64,000 bases of DNA from Hyalangium gracile. Its GTDB lineage: Bacteria; Myxococcota; Myxococcia; Myxococcales; Myxococcaceae. The position numbers and the translations under genes are program-made. Numbering within the stretch: the first letter of the stretch is position 1; every line of letters begins with the position of its first letter. The stretch lies in the NCBI RefSeq assembly GCF_020103725.1, contig NZ_JAHXBG010000032.1:1-64000 (forward strand), read 5' to 3'. Below are positions 6,818 through 14,480 of this stretch, piece after piece. Below the pieces are notes generated by a model, which did not search any database, had not been told where the DNA came from, and saw nothing but the letters and a program-made list of their open reading frames with translations.

Positions 6818-8659
6818 ATGGTGGCTCAAGTGGATCCAAGGGACCTCAGACCCGGCCAGATGGTGGACGGCTGGCGCATCGTCCGGAAGATCGGGGCGGG
6901 CACCTACGGCGTTGTCTACGAGGTGGAGAAGGACGGCCAGCGCTTCGCGCTCAAGGTGGCCTGCCACCGGGAGCAGAGCGGTGATCCACGGCAGACGGAT
7001 GCACGCGCGCGGCGCGAGGCGGTCTGCCTCGGGAAGCTCGACCACCGCCACATCATCCGCATGTGGGCTCAGGGGCGTTGTGGGGATCCGCGCTCGGGCT
7101 TCCTCTACGTCGTCCTGGACTTGGTGGACGGCTACACGCTGGGGGAGTGGGTGCGGCGGACGTACCCGACGGTGCATGAAGTGGTCGTCCTGTTCCGCAA
7201 GCTGTTTGACGCGCTGGAGCACATGCACGCGCGGGGCGTGTTCCATCGGGACTTGAGCCTGCGAAACATCATGGTCACCAAAGAAGGCGAGCCGGTGATC
7301 ATCGACTTTGGAGCGGCGGACTACGCGGCAGCCGAGGAATTGACGGATGCACCGTTGCCCCCATGCACGCCGCGCAACCGCAGCCCTGAGGCTCAGCGCT
7401 TCTGGAATGAAAACCGGCTCAACCCGGAGGCCCGTTACCCCTTCAAGGCGACCGATGACATTTTTGCGCTCGGAGCCGACCTCTACGACGTGCTGACGGA
7501 CCCCACGCCCCAGAGCAGCAAGGTGCGACCCCCGCTCGGTGACGCGGTGCCGCCTCCTTCCCCGTTCAAGGTAACCCAGGGGCGCGTTCCAGAAGTGCTG
7601 AGCAGCTATGCGCTGATGCTGATCCACGACAAGCCAGAGGGGCGGCCCGCGACGGCGAAGGATGCGCGGAGCCCTCTGGAGGAGTTCGCGCAATTTGAAG
7701 GCCCGGAGTGGCGCAGCACCCGCGTTCACCCGGTAGCCGCGCAGCTACCGCCAGCACCCGCCGAAATTGCACCCGGGCAGGTCGAGGTCCCGCCAGTGCC
7801 CATCCCCTCCCATCCGTCCGCGGTGCCGGGCGCGGGGGCTGGTGCGCTGAACCGTCTGCGCCGTGGGTGGCTCCGTCCGGCATTCGTCGCGCCGCTGGTG
7901 CTTGTAGTGCTCGCGGCAGCCGTCGCCGCCTTCGTGCTGCAAAGGCCCGCGCACCCGGCGCCGCCTCCCGTGGCCAGGAGCGCACGAGCGGATCAGCCCC
8001 CAACGCCCAGCCCGCTGGCCGAAAAGCCGACAAGCCGTCCCGCTCAGTTAGCCTCGCCTCTCCCTACCCAAGAGAAGGCGAGTCCTTCCGTGAAACAACC
8101 CGACAACTCCCCAACGCTCACCAGCGGGGTACCGAACCCGCAGAAGGCCAGCCCCCGGCGCGTGCTCTCGAAGGCTGAGAGGTGCGCGCTACTCGTGGCC
8201 TCCGTCGCGTGGATTAAAGCGGGCTGCTCCGGTGTGCAGACGCGCCCCGATCCCGAGGATTGCCCCGAGGAAGCCGTTAGGGCGATGAAGGAGATGGGGT
8301 GGAGCACACAAGGGGGAACACAGCCCTTCATCCTCGTTGACGTGACCAAGGGGAGCGTTGAAGAGGCGCGCGAGCAAAACAGGACCGTGTGGAAGGACGG
8401 GCCCGTTACGGGGGCGCTGATCAGGGCAGAAGGAAAGGCGCCTGCGGGGACGCGACTGGATGGGCACCTGTGGACGACGGGAGATCGCATCTATGGCCGC
8501 TACCTCCGCGCCCACCTTTCAGGCGGGCGCACCGTGCCGATCTGCGTCGAACTGACAGACGGGGGCGATCTGGGCATGGACAAGCGCGAGGGCTCGAAGC
8601 CCGGCGCCCCTGTGGGGTCCAAGGTATCCAGTTCGCATGCGGTTGAGCGGTGGAGGTGA
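6818..8659 (+). CDS. receptor-type serine/threonine protein kinase
   Basis: 613 residues. The Hanks-type kinase domain (about 18-290) looks catalytically complete: glycine loop IGAGTYG, ATP-binding K46 (FALKVA), HRD at 143-145 with N150, DFG at 163-165. A Pro/Ala-rich juxtamembrane segment leads to one membrane helix (about 350-375), and a C-terminal domain of about 235 residues should be periplasmic. The start is ATG 6818 (GAGAGG 8 bp upstream) rather than GTG 6809. It follows the DUF2381 gene closely. The pair, enclosed by repeat segments B and C, looks like one cargo module. Substrate unknown. Confidence 0.85.
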   Translation: MVAQVDPRDLRPGQMVDGWRIVRKIGAGTYGVVYEVEKDGQRFALKVACHREQSGDPRQTDARARREAVCLGKLDHRHIIRMWAQGRCGDPRSGFLYVVLDLVDGYTLGEWVRRTYPTVHEVVVLFRKLFDALEHMHARGVFHRDLSLRNIMVTKEGEPVIIDFGAADYAAAEELTDAPLPPCTPRNRSPEAQRFWNENRLNPEARYPFKATDDIFALGADLYDVLTDPTPQSSKVRPPLGDAVPPPSPFKVTQGRVPEVLSSYALMLIHDKPEGRPATAKDARSPLEEFAQFEGPEWRSTRVHPVAAQLPPAPAEIAPGQVEVPPVPIPSHPSAVPGAGAGALNRLRRGWLRPAFVAPLVLVVLAAAVAAFVLQRPAHPAPPPVARSARADQPPTPSPLAEKPTSRPAQLASPLPTQEKASPSVKQPDNSPTLTSGVPNPQKASPRRVLSKAERCALLVASVAWIKAGCSGVQTRPDPEDCPEEAVRAMKEMGWSTQGGTQPFILVDVTKGSVEEAREQNRTVWKDGPVTGALIRAEGKAPAGTRLDGHLWTTGDRIYGRYLRAHLSGGRTVPICVELTDGGDLGMDKREGSKPGAPVGSKVSSSHAVERWR

Positions 8660-8985
8660 GCTGGGCCTGGGGGCGCATCCCGCGTCCAGGCGGGCCTGCT
8701 AGGGCGCCGCGTGTCGGACAAGTGACGCTGGGCCTGGTAGAGCGCGCGAGCGTCGAGGCTCGCCTGCTGGGCCGGTGGAGCCCCGCGCACGCCGGACGGT
8801 CAATGTGCATGCGCCGGAGAGGTGAAGCTGAGCCCGGTGGAGTAAATGTTCGCCCTGCCCCGTGGTGGAGCAACCAGACGGGCAACTGCGTTCCAAGAGG
8901 AGTGGGGAACGACGCGCGGAGAACTCTAACGCGGTGTCCGTATGACGTGCTCCACAAGCTCGGCAGGTCGCTCTCTTTTCTCGTC
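8660..8985. repeat. noncoding repeat-rich spacer (segment C)
   Basis: 326 bp between converging genes (kinase on plus, HEPN-like gene on minus). It contains degenerate copies of the dispersed unit, including CCGGTGGAGCCCCGCGC at 8772-8788 (exact match at 10239-10255) and GAAGCTGAGCCCGGTGGAG from 8824 (one mismatch to 10267-10285), then the 120-bp block at 8842-8961. No gene is supported. Confidence 0.65.
8842..8961. repeat. 120-bp dispersed block, copy 2
   Basis: Second copy of the block at 5412-5530. The hairpin reads CCCCGT...TGG-AGCAA-CCA...ACGGG; the T-A pair replaces the G-C pair of copy 1. A second short inverted repeat (GTTCC...GGAAC) follows. Its first 15 or so bases also occur at 4181. 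Confidence 0.65.
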
Positions 8986-10200
8986 TCAGACGGGGCTCGG
9001 CGATCCGTTACCTTTTTCGCCAGCCTTGTCGTCGGTGGACACATGCGATGCCTCTTGCCTCGCCTGCGTGATCATGTTGTCACGCCACCGGAGCAGCGCG
9101 CCACGAGCGATGTACGCGAACGTGTGAAGCAAGAGCGGCGTGTCCTTGCGCATCCAGACTGCATCCTGGGACGCGGTCGCCAACCCGAGCGGGACCTCAA
9201 TAGGCGACTTGGAGGCCGAACGAGGTGGCTGGCACATTGGGACGGGGAACGGCTTGCCGCCGTGGAGTGCGTGCGACCGAAGCTCATAAACACGTTCAAT
9301 CGTCTTGCGCATCTTGGCCTCGTCCCAATCCAGGCGCGCCCAGTCCTCTGTCGGACGCTCGGCAGGTGGCGGAGGAAGGTGTTCGATCACGAAGTCCCGG
9401 AATCGTCGCGTTGCGCCCAAGAGTGGAACGAGTTGGGTCGCCATGCTCTCGAGCAATGACGCGCCACCGGCCTCCAGTTGTGTCGCCCAGTCTGGTTTCA
9501 CCGTGCGGAGCACATCGACCGGCGAACCATCTGCGGAGCGCCAATGGGTCGCGGCGGTCTCAAGCGCCGACACAAGCAGCAACCACGCGAGGTTCGGCTC
9601 AGCATCCGCGATCCACACGGCGTTCTGGTACGCCCGTGCAGCTCGTGCGAGCGCTACCGCACCCTCTGGGGGAAGTAGGTCGTACCCAGCGAGCGTCGAC
9701 GGCGTCAAGGACCGCTGCCCTCTGAGTGACGGCACGATCGGCGCAGTTGTTCGTGGTGGCAGTTGGGGCGTGGGGCGGCGCTCGTCCCAGCCGACAGGTC
9801 GCCCGCGAGGGTCCTTGCCTGATTCGAACATTCGCGAGCAGGGCCCGGCCTGGAAGCGTGCGCCGAGAGCGAGCGAAAGAAGCGCCGCGAGTTCATCGGG
9901 AAGCGTGCCACCAAAGTAGCGGCTGTCATCGGTCGCCCTCATCGGAGTCCACCGACCAGTAGCGACGTGCTGTTCGTATCGGAGGATCACCCGAGGTCGA
10001 GCCTGCTCGTCCTCCGGAAGAGCAATTGTATTGAGCAGGGTATACGGCCCACACCCACTCGTGACCTCGTCGACGATCCACGCATCCGTGTACAGCGCCA
10101 CCTCGTATGCCACGAGCGCTGGCGCGCCGCTATTCGCCGTCCGCCAATTCTCATGGCCTGCCGGTCCAACCTGCGGCACCAAGTCACGTTTTTTCGCCAT
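8986..10200 (-). CDS. Apea/HEPN-like domain protein, possible defence gene
   Basis: 404 residues from ATG 10200 (an in-frame GTG at 10224 would add 8). The C-terminal part (about 190-385) is helical and holds ELRSHALHGG, whose R308-X4-H313 spacing matches the HEPN ribonuclease signature and resembles Apea-type HEPN proteins. The N-terminal 180 residues are not recognised. HEPN proteins often cleave RNA in abortive-infection or toxin systems; this function is inferred and the catalytic pair is unverified. It is a single minus-strand gene enclosed by repeat segments C and D, with no obvious antitoxin next to it. Confidence 0.6.
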   Translation of the reverse strand: MAKKRDLVPQVGPAGHENWRTANSGAPALVAYEVALYTDAWIVDEVTSGCGPYTLLNTIALPEDEQARPRVILRYEQHVATGRWTPMRATDDSRYFGGTLPDELAALLSLALGARFQAGPCSRMFESGKDPRGRPVGWDERRPTPQLPPRTTAPIVPSLRGQRSLTPSTLAGYDLLPPEGAVALARAARAYQNAVWIADAEPNLAWLLLVSALETAATHWRSADGSPVDVLRTVKPDWATQLEAGGASLLESMATQLVPLLGATRRFRDFVIEHLPPPPAERPTEDWARLDWDEAKMRKTIERVYELRSHALHGGKPFPVPMCQPPRSASKSPIEVPLGLATASQDAVWMRKDTPLLLHTFAYIARGALLRWRDNMITQARQEASHVSTDDKAGEKGNGSPSPV

Positions 10201-10448
10201 TGAGCGAACGTAGGCTGATGCCACCGCCTTTGGAATATCCGGTGGAGCCCCGCGCGCCGGATCGGCGAAGCTGTGCCCGGTGGAGCCCTCCCGCGTCGAG
10301 GGGGCCTGCTGGGGCGTTCTGCTGACGCTGTAGCTCAGGCTCGCGCCGCTCCCAACCCCCGGCGTCGTTCAACCTCCCAGCACATGCCGGGTAGTGTTTC
10401 GCTCCGTTGCGCGGCGCCCTCTTGCGCGCTGCGAGGAGTCGATCCCGC
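10201..10448. repeat. noncoding spacer with dispersed repeats (segment D)
   Basis: 248 bp between divergent genes. CCGGTGGAGCCCCGCGC at 10239-10255 and GAAGCTGTGCCCGGTGGAG at 10267-10285 are near copies of motifs in segment C, in the same orientation. CGCGTCGAGGGGGCCTGCTGGGGCG near 10292 resembles another unit near 8690. Promoters for both neighbours should lie here, but none is evident. Confidence 0.55.
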
Positions 10449-11648
10449 ATGGCCACTGCAAGGCTCCCCTGGAGCGTCCCGGGCGTGATTCTCTTCTCCC
10501 AGGGCGATCTCGCGTATGAGGTCGATCTGTCGCGGGGGGTGGTCGAGGACTTGGCACACTCGAAGTTGGGGGAGCGGACCTTCCTTGCGTGGGAGCGCAC
10601 GACCGCGCAGCGAATCCGCCCGGTCATCGTCCGCAGCTTGCCCCCTACGTCATCAGGAGATCTGGAAGCGCTCGACAGGGTGCGCGCACGGCTCCGCGAG
10701 GAAGCACGTCTGGCCACTTACCTGCAACACCCGAGGATCGCCCGAATCTTCGGGATCCATGAGGTCCAGGGCGTTCTCTACGTGGTGTCCGAAGTTGTAG
10801 AGGGCACTTCGATCAACACCCTGATCAGCTATTCGATCATGCGCGAAGCACCCTTTTCCCCCGCGTTCTGCATGTACGTGGGCGCCGAGGTGGCCAGCAC
10901 CCTGCATTACGCGCACACCTGCAAGGACGAGAGCGGCGCTCCGCTGGGTATCGTTCATCGAGACGTGAACCCCGCTCGCCTCTACCTGGGGCCAGAGGGT
11001 GAAGTCGTGCTGACGGACTTCGCCCGTGCGCGTTCCCTGCTCCCGGGCCGGGTGGAAACGACGCTCCCGCGCCCTCAAGGTGACGTCGCCTACTGCTCAC
11101 CAGAGGCGCTTCTCGGCGAAGAGACGGATCCACGCTCGGATCTGTTCGCGCTCGGGCTGGTGCTGCTGGAACTGGCCACCTTGCGCCACCTCTACAGCAC
11201 GGGCAATGCACGATCCGAAGACTTGGAGGCGGCCCTAACACCAGCGGTCAAGGATCAGGTTCTCGACGCCGCAATTACGGCAGCGGAGGCAGACCTTCCG
11301 GCCCATGCGGAGGACTGCATCCTGCGGGCTGCCACGTTCGCCCCGCAGGACGTGGAGGAACTCACCGAGCCGCTTCAGCCCCCGCTGCGCTCCATCATCC
11401 GCAGGTTGCTCCAGCGGAAGCCGGAGGACCGTTATCCATCGGCGGCTGCCCTGGAGTCGGATCTGCGGGCGGGCCTCGCGTCGCTCGCGACCGCCTACGG
11501 AGCCGCTGAGGCGCTGGAGGAGGGCCGCAACTCACGGGACGGGGCCAGCATGAATCGGCGCGTCGCCGGGCCTACGAACGGGAACGGGTTACCCCCAGTC
11601 ATAGAGGCGGAAGAAGACATCATCACCGCGCCGGGCGGGGGCAACTAG
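10449..11648 (+). CDS. serine/threonine kinase-like protein, probable pseudokinase
   Basis: 399 residues from ATG 10449 with GAGGAG upstream. The protein kinase fold is recognisable (about 35-375), but key residues are changed: the VAIK lysine is R62 (PVIVRSL), the HRD at 170-172 is followed by R177 where the metal-binding Asn belongs (HRDVNPAR), and DFG is DFA at 190-192. The SPE motif and RKPEDRYPSA near the end are kept. No membrane helix is visible. It is thus probably catalytically dead or very weak and may act as a scaffold or sensor. An XRE regulator gene follows by 83 bp; the two may form a regulatory unit. Confidence 0.75.
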   Translation: MATARLPWSVPGVILFSQGDLAYEVDLSRGVVEDLAHSKLGERTFLAWERTTAQRIRPVIVRSLPPTSSGDLEALDRVRARLREEARLATYLQHPRIARIFGIHEVQGVLYVVSEVVEGTSINTLISYSIMREAPFSPAFCMYVGAEVASTLHYAHTCKDESGAPLGIVHRDVNPARLYLGPEGEVVLTDFARARSLLPGRVETTLPRPQGDVAYCSPEALLGEETDPRSDLFALGLVLLELATLRHLYSTGNARSEDLEAALTPAVKDQVLDAAITAAEADLPAHAEDCILRAATFAPQDVEELTEPLQPPLRSIIRRLLQRKPEDRYPSAAALESDLRAGLASLATAYGAAEALEEGRNSRDGASMNRRVAGPTNGNGLPPVIEAEEDIITAPGGGN

Positions 11649-11731
11649 CCGCCCTCTCTGACCGTGACCGTCTGTCGCTGGCTCCGTCGGGGCCTCAACT
11701 CGTCCGACCGGGCAACGCCCGCAGGTTCCGC

Positions 11732-12202
11732 ATGGAGAAAACCCCCGCGAACACTCCCGCCGCTGGACGCTCCAGGCCCTCCACGACGCGCCGCAAGCGG
11801 TCCTCTCTTCCTCGCCACATCGAGATCCGACAGGACAGGCTACCGGCCACCCTTGGAGCGGCGTTGAAACAGGCACGCCAGCGCGCGGGCATGACTCAGG
11901 CAGAAGTTGCCGAAGGTATCGGCAGCGCCGTCGAGGTGTACGGGCGCATGGAGCGGGGGGGAGCGCTCCCGAGCGTTTCCACGCTGCTGCGCCTGTGCCT
12001 GATTCTCGGAAGCGGGCCCCATGAGCTGATGGGGTTCTCTCCGGTGGCTTCGTGGCAGGAGGCATCCGGGGCAGGCACGGTGCCGCCCGGCCTGAACGAC
12101 ACGCCCGAGAAACGGCGGCTGCTGCGCCGCCTCGCTCGCCTCGACAGTCCGAGGATCAAGGTCCTGTCGCGCCTGGCCGCCTTGCTTCTCCCGGGCCACT
12201 GA
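11732..12202 (+). CDS. XRE family HTH transcriptional regulator
   Basis: 156 residues. A basic N-terminal tail precedes a Cro/C1-type HTH (about 45-105: LGAALKQARQRAGMTQAEVAEGIGSAVEVYGRMERG), then a C-terminal part with a Leu/Arg-rich helix. It is the last gene before the tRNA pair. Palindromes TTGGCGCCAA at 12260-12269 and a 13-bp inverted repeat at 12285-12322 lie downstream and could be operators or boundary sites. It may control the island; this is inferred from family and location. Confidence 0.8.
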   Translation: MEKTPANTPAAGRSRPSTTRRKRSSLPRHIEIRQDRLPATLGAALKQARQRAGMTQAEVAEGIGSAVEVYGRMERGGALPSVSTLLRLCLILGSGPHELMGFSPVASWQEASGAGTVPPGLNDTPEKRRLLRRLARLDSPRIKVLSRLAALLLPGH

Positions 12203-12259
12203 AGCGCAACGGGAGCGGGCCGCAGGGGCGCGCGAGAAGGGGAAGGGGAGGGGGTCGGT

Positions 12260-12349
12260 TTGGCGCCAACTTGGCGCCGTCGCGGTGCGCACAGCCGCAC
12301 ATCCCTGCACGGCTGTGCGCACCTAAGTTCTCGAAACTACTGAGAACTT
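12260..12349. repeat. inverted repeats at the island/tRNA junction
   Basis: Three palindromic elements lie between the XRE gene and tRNA-Glu: TTGGCGCCAA (12260-12269); a 13-bp perfect inverted repeat GTGCGCACAGCCG (12285-12297 with 12310-12322, 12-nt loop); and AAGTTCTC/GAGAACTT (12325-12332 with 12342-12349), which ends 4 bp before the tRNA 3' end. They could be tRNA terminators, repressor operators or recombinase sites. None has the T-run of a classical terminator in either direction. Confidence 0.6.
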
Positions 12350-12353
12350 CTAT

Positions 12354-12425
12354 GTCCCCGACGGGATTCGAACCCGTGTTACCGGCTTGAAAGGCCAGCG
12401 TCCTGGGCCTCTAGACGACGGGGAC
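12354..12425 (-). tRNA. tRNA-Glu (anticodon UUC)
   Basis: The minus strand folds as a standard cloverleaf: acceptor GTCCCCG pairing with CGGGGAC, anticodon loop CTTTCAA with TTC, and T-loop GGTTCGAATCC. It is 72 nt long with no encoded CCA. The 3' end faces the accessory region on the left, the usual arrangement for an integration target. Confidence 0.95.
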
Positions 12426-12430
12426 GACTG

Positions 12431-12503
<73 letters not shown>

Positions 12504-12684
12504 GCACTATTCTTTTTTGCACCGGGTCATGGTGAACAACCGCTGGGCTCTCTACCAGCAGTCCCTGTCGACTTCCACTGGCGCGCACTTCCGGGACATC
12601 CTGACAGCCCCGACACGACCGCCGGTGAACGTCTCCAGGGCCTCCTCCCCCCACCAGGGCCCCCGGGGCGCTATACAAGGGGGC

Positions 12685-13221
12685 ATGCGTCAAGACGTAC
12701 CCCCAGAGCATGACGACCAGGACGAGGAGGCCGAGCAGGAAGGTGGCGCCCACCGCCGCTACCTCACCCGCGCCGGCGCCGAGCGCATGCACCGCGAGCT
12801 GCTCCGCCTGCTCAACGAGGAGCGCCCCAAGGTGACGGCCGAGGTCTCCGCCGCCGCCGCCCAGGGCGATCGCTCCGAGAATGCCGAGTACATCTACGGC
12901 AAGAAGCGCCTGCGCGAGATCGACCGCCGCATCCGTTTCCTCCAGAAGCGCCTGGACACCGCCACCATCGTCACCCCCTCCGAGCAGGCCGACCAGGGCC
13001 GCGTCTACTTCGGCGCCACCGTCACCCTCGAGGACGAGGACGGCGCGAAGACCACCTACCAGATCGTCGGCTCGGACGAGATCGACACCCAGGGCGGGCG
13101 CATCAGCGTGGAGTCCCCCATCGGCAAGGCCCTGCTGCGCAAGGCCGTGGGTGACACGGTCGAGGTCATGCGGCCTCGCGGGGAGATCGAGCTCACCATC
13201 GTCTCCATCAAGTACGTGTAG
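12685..13221 (+). CDS. greB: transcription elongation factor GreB
   Basis: 178 residues. An acidic N-terminal extension of about 22 residues precedes the Gre coiled coil (about 25-100), whose tip carries GDRSEN at 61-66 and then YGKKRLREIDRR, diagnostic of GreB rather than GreA. The C-terminal FKBP-like domain (about 105-178) includes SPIGKALLRKAVGD. GreB enters the secondary channel of RNA polymerase and stimulates cleavage of backtracked transcripts. ATG 12685 has GGGGG only 1 bp upstream, and a TATACA lies 7 bp before the ATG, so a leaderless transcript is possible. An uncharacterised gene follows by 12 bp. Confidence 0.93.
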   Translation: MRQDVPPEHDDQDEEAEQEGGAHRRYLTRAGAERMHRELLRLLNEERPKVTAEVSAAAAQGDRSENAEYIYGKKRLREIDRRIRFLQKRLDTATIVTPSEQADQGRVYFGATVTLEDEDGAKTTYQIVGSDEIDTQGGRISVESPIGKALLRKAVGDTVEVMRPRGEIELTIVSIKYV

Positions 13222-13233
13222 GAGGGCCCCCAG

Positions 13234-14175
13234 ATGCCACGGACGCAGCCGTCGCTCTCGCGCCTCCGTCGCATCTACCAGCGTCTGAGCCAGGCGGAGC
13301 TGTCCGCGGCCGAACAGGACGAGGCGCTCAGCCTCGACGATCTGGGGCTGGAGACTCGCGGAGAGCGTGAGGCGCTGGCCCTGGGCGTCTACAGCCGCCG
13401 GGGCCTGGAGAACGTCATGCGCGAGTATGGGCTGCTCCAGCGCCTGGAGGAGCGGGGCGTGGGCCCGCTCGAGATCCAGCTGACGTTCGAGGACACGTTC
13501 CGGCCGCGCATCGTCCTCTGGAGCCAGCGCTACCAGGCGGCGGTGGTGGACATCGCCCTGCGCAAGGTGTCGGGCGCCGACGTGGGGGTGCCGCCGCCGC
13601 AGGAAGCTCGCGCGCTGCTCTTCGTGGAGTCCCTGGTCCTCCAGCATCCGGGCCGGTCCTTCGACTGGAAGCGCCCGCCGATGCCCGGCCAGGTCCACCC
13701 GGGGCTGGCGCTCTCGGCGGAGGTCCTCGAGCTGATGCTGCTCATGGCCCGCCGCGTGGGCGCGGAGGGCCTGGCGCTCACGCCCTCCACGTTCGCCGCC
13801 GCGTGGGTCTACGCCAGCAGCCTCCGCTTCATCGACGGCGCCGCCCAGGGGCGCTTCGTGGCGCTCCGAAGGGCAGGGCGCGAGTGGCCCCGCTGGCTGC
13901 TGGCGTGGGCCGTGGAGCTGGACTGCATCCGTGGCCCCGCCGGCGCACCGGTGCGCTTCAGCCCCTCGCCCATGCTCACGTCCTTCTCCCGGCGCTTCGA
14001 GCGCCTCTTCGAGGACAAGGGGTGGCGCAGCGCGGCGAAGGCGCAGGCCGAAGTGCCCCTGACGCTGGACCTTCAGGCGCTGCAGGACCGCTTCCCGTGG
14101 GAGCGCATGCCTCGGGGATCCCCCCCAGAGCCCATCGCGGAGGTGCTCGCCTATGATCCGCTCGTGCCTGCCTGA
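13234..14175 (+). CDS. conserved hypothetical protein
   Basis: 313 residues, soluble, rich in Arg, Leu and Glu. I recognise no domain. The N terminus (about 1-75) is helical and charged, the middle contains a beta-like stretch (PLEIQLTFEDTFRPRIVLW), and the C-terminal half is mostly helical with LLAWAVELDCIRGP. A clear ribosome site (GGAGGG) precedes ATG 13234, and the gene is 12 bp behind greB, so the two are probably co-transcribed. No signal peptide or membrane helix is seen. Confidence 0.7.
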   Translation: MPRTQPSLSRLRRIYQRLSQAELSAAEQDEALSLDDLGLETRGEREALALGVYSRRGLENVMREYGLLQRLEERGVGPLEIQLTFEDTFRPRIVLWSQRYQAAVVDIALRKVSGADVGVPPPQEARALLFVESLVLQHPGRSFDWKRPPMPGQVHPGLALSAEVLELMLLMARRVGAEGLALTPSTFAAAWVYASSLRFIDGAAQGRFVALRRAGREWPRWLLAWAVELDCIRGPAGAPVRFSPSPMLTSFSRRFERLFEDKGWRSAAKAQAEVPLTLDLQALQDRFPWERMPRGSPPEPIAEVLAYDPLVPA

Positions 14176-14480
14176 GCGGCCGGGCCGGGCGTCCCGGCGA
14201 TCCAGGGCAGCCCAGGGTCCTCCCCAGAGGGGGGCAGGGACTTGTGCCCGCCGTCCGAGGGTTCACCAATCGACACCCTCGTCCTCAGGGGTAGCTGGAG
14301 ACCCTGGCAGCCCGGCCCTGCGACCAGACGGGTAGGGGAATTTCTCCTCGAAAGAGGTGTACCCCCGTAGCAAAGCGGCTGTTTCCCTGGGAGGCGGTGT
14401 CTATATTGGCTACTGGAAGGTCTCTCCTACCAGCAGCGTCCACGCGGTCGCACCCGTCTTCCGAGGTCGCCACCACCACG
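14176..14480. other. intergenic region upstream of the PIN-PhoH gene
   Basis: 305 bp with no supported gene. CGAGGGT (14256-14262) and ACCCTCG (14275-14281) form a 7-bp inverted repeat that may end the greB transcript. TATATT at 14402-14407, 74 bp before the PhoH start, is a possible -10 element but lacks a clear -35. Confidence 0.4.

Noticed and set aside
8842-8961. Retron or msDNA locus, considered because myxobacteria carry retrons
   Set aside because: No reverse transcriptase gene lies in the region and the block lacks the long inverted repeats of msr-msd.
1-12350. Insertion sequences or transposases
   Set aside because: No DDE or serine-recombinase-like frame and no IS-type terminal inverted repeats with target duplications were seen.
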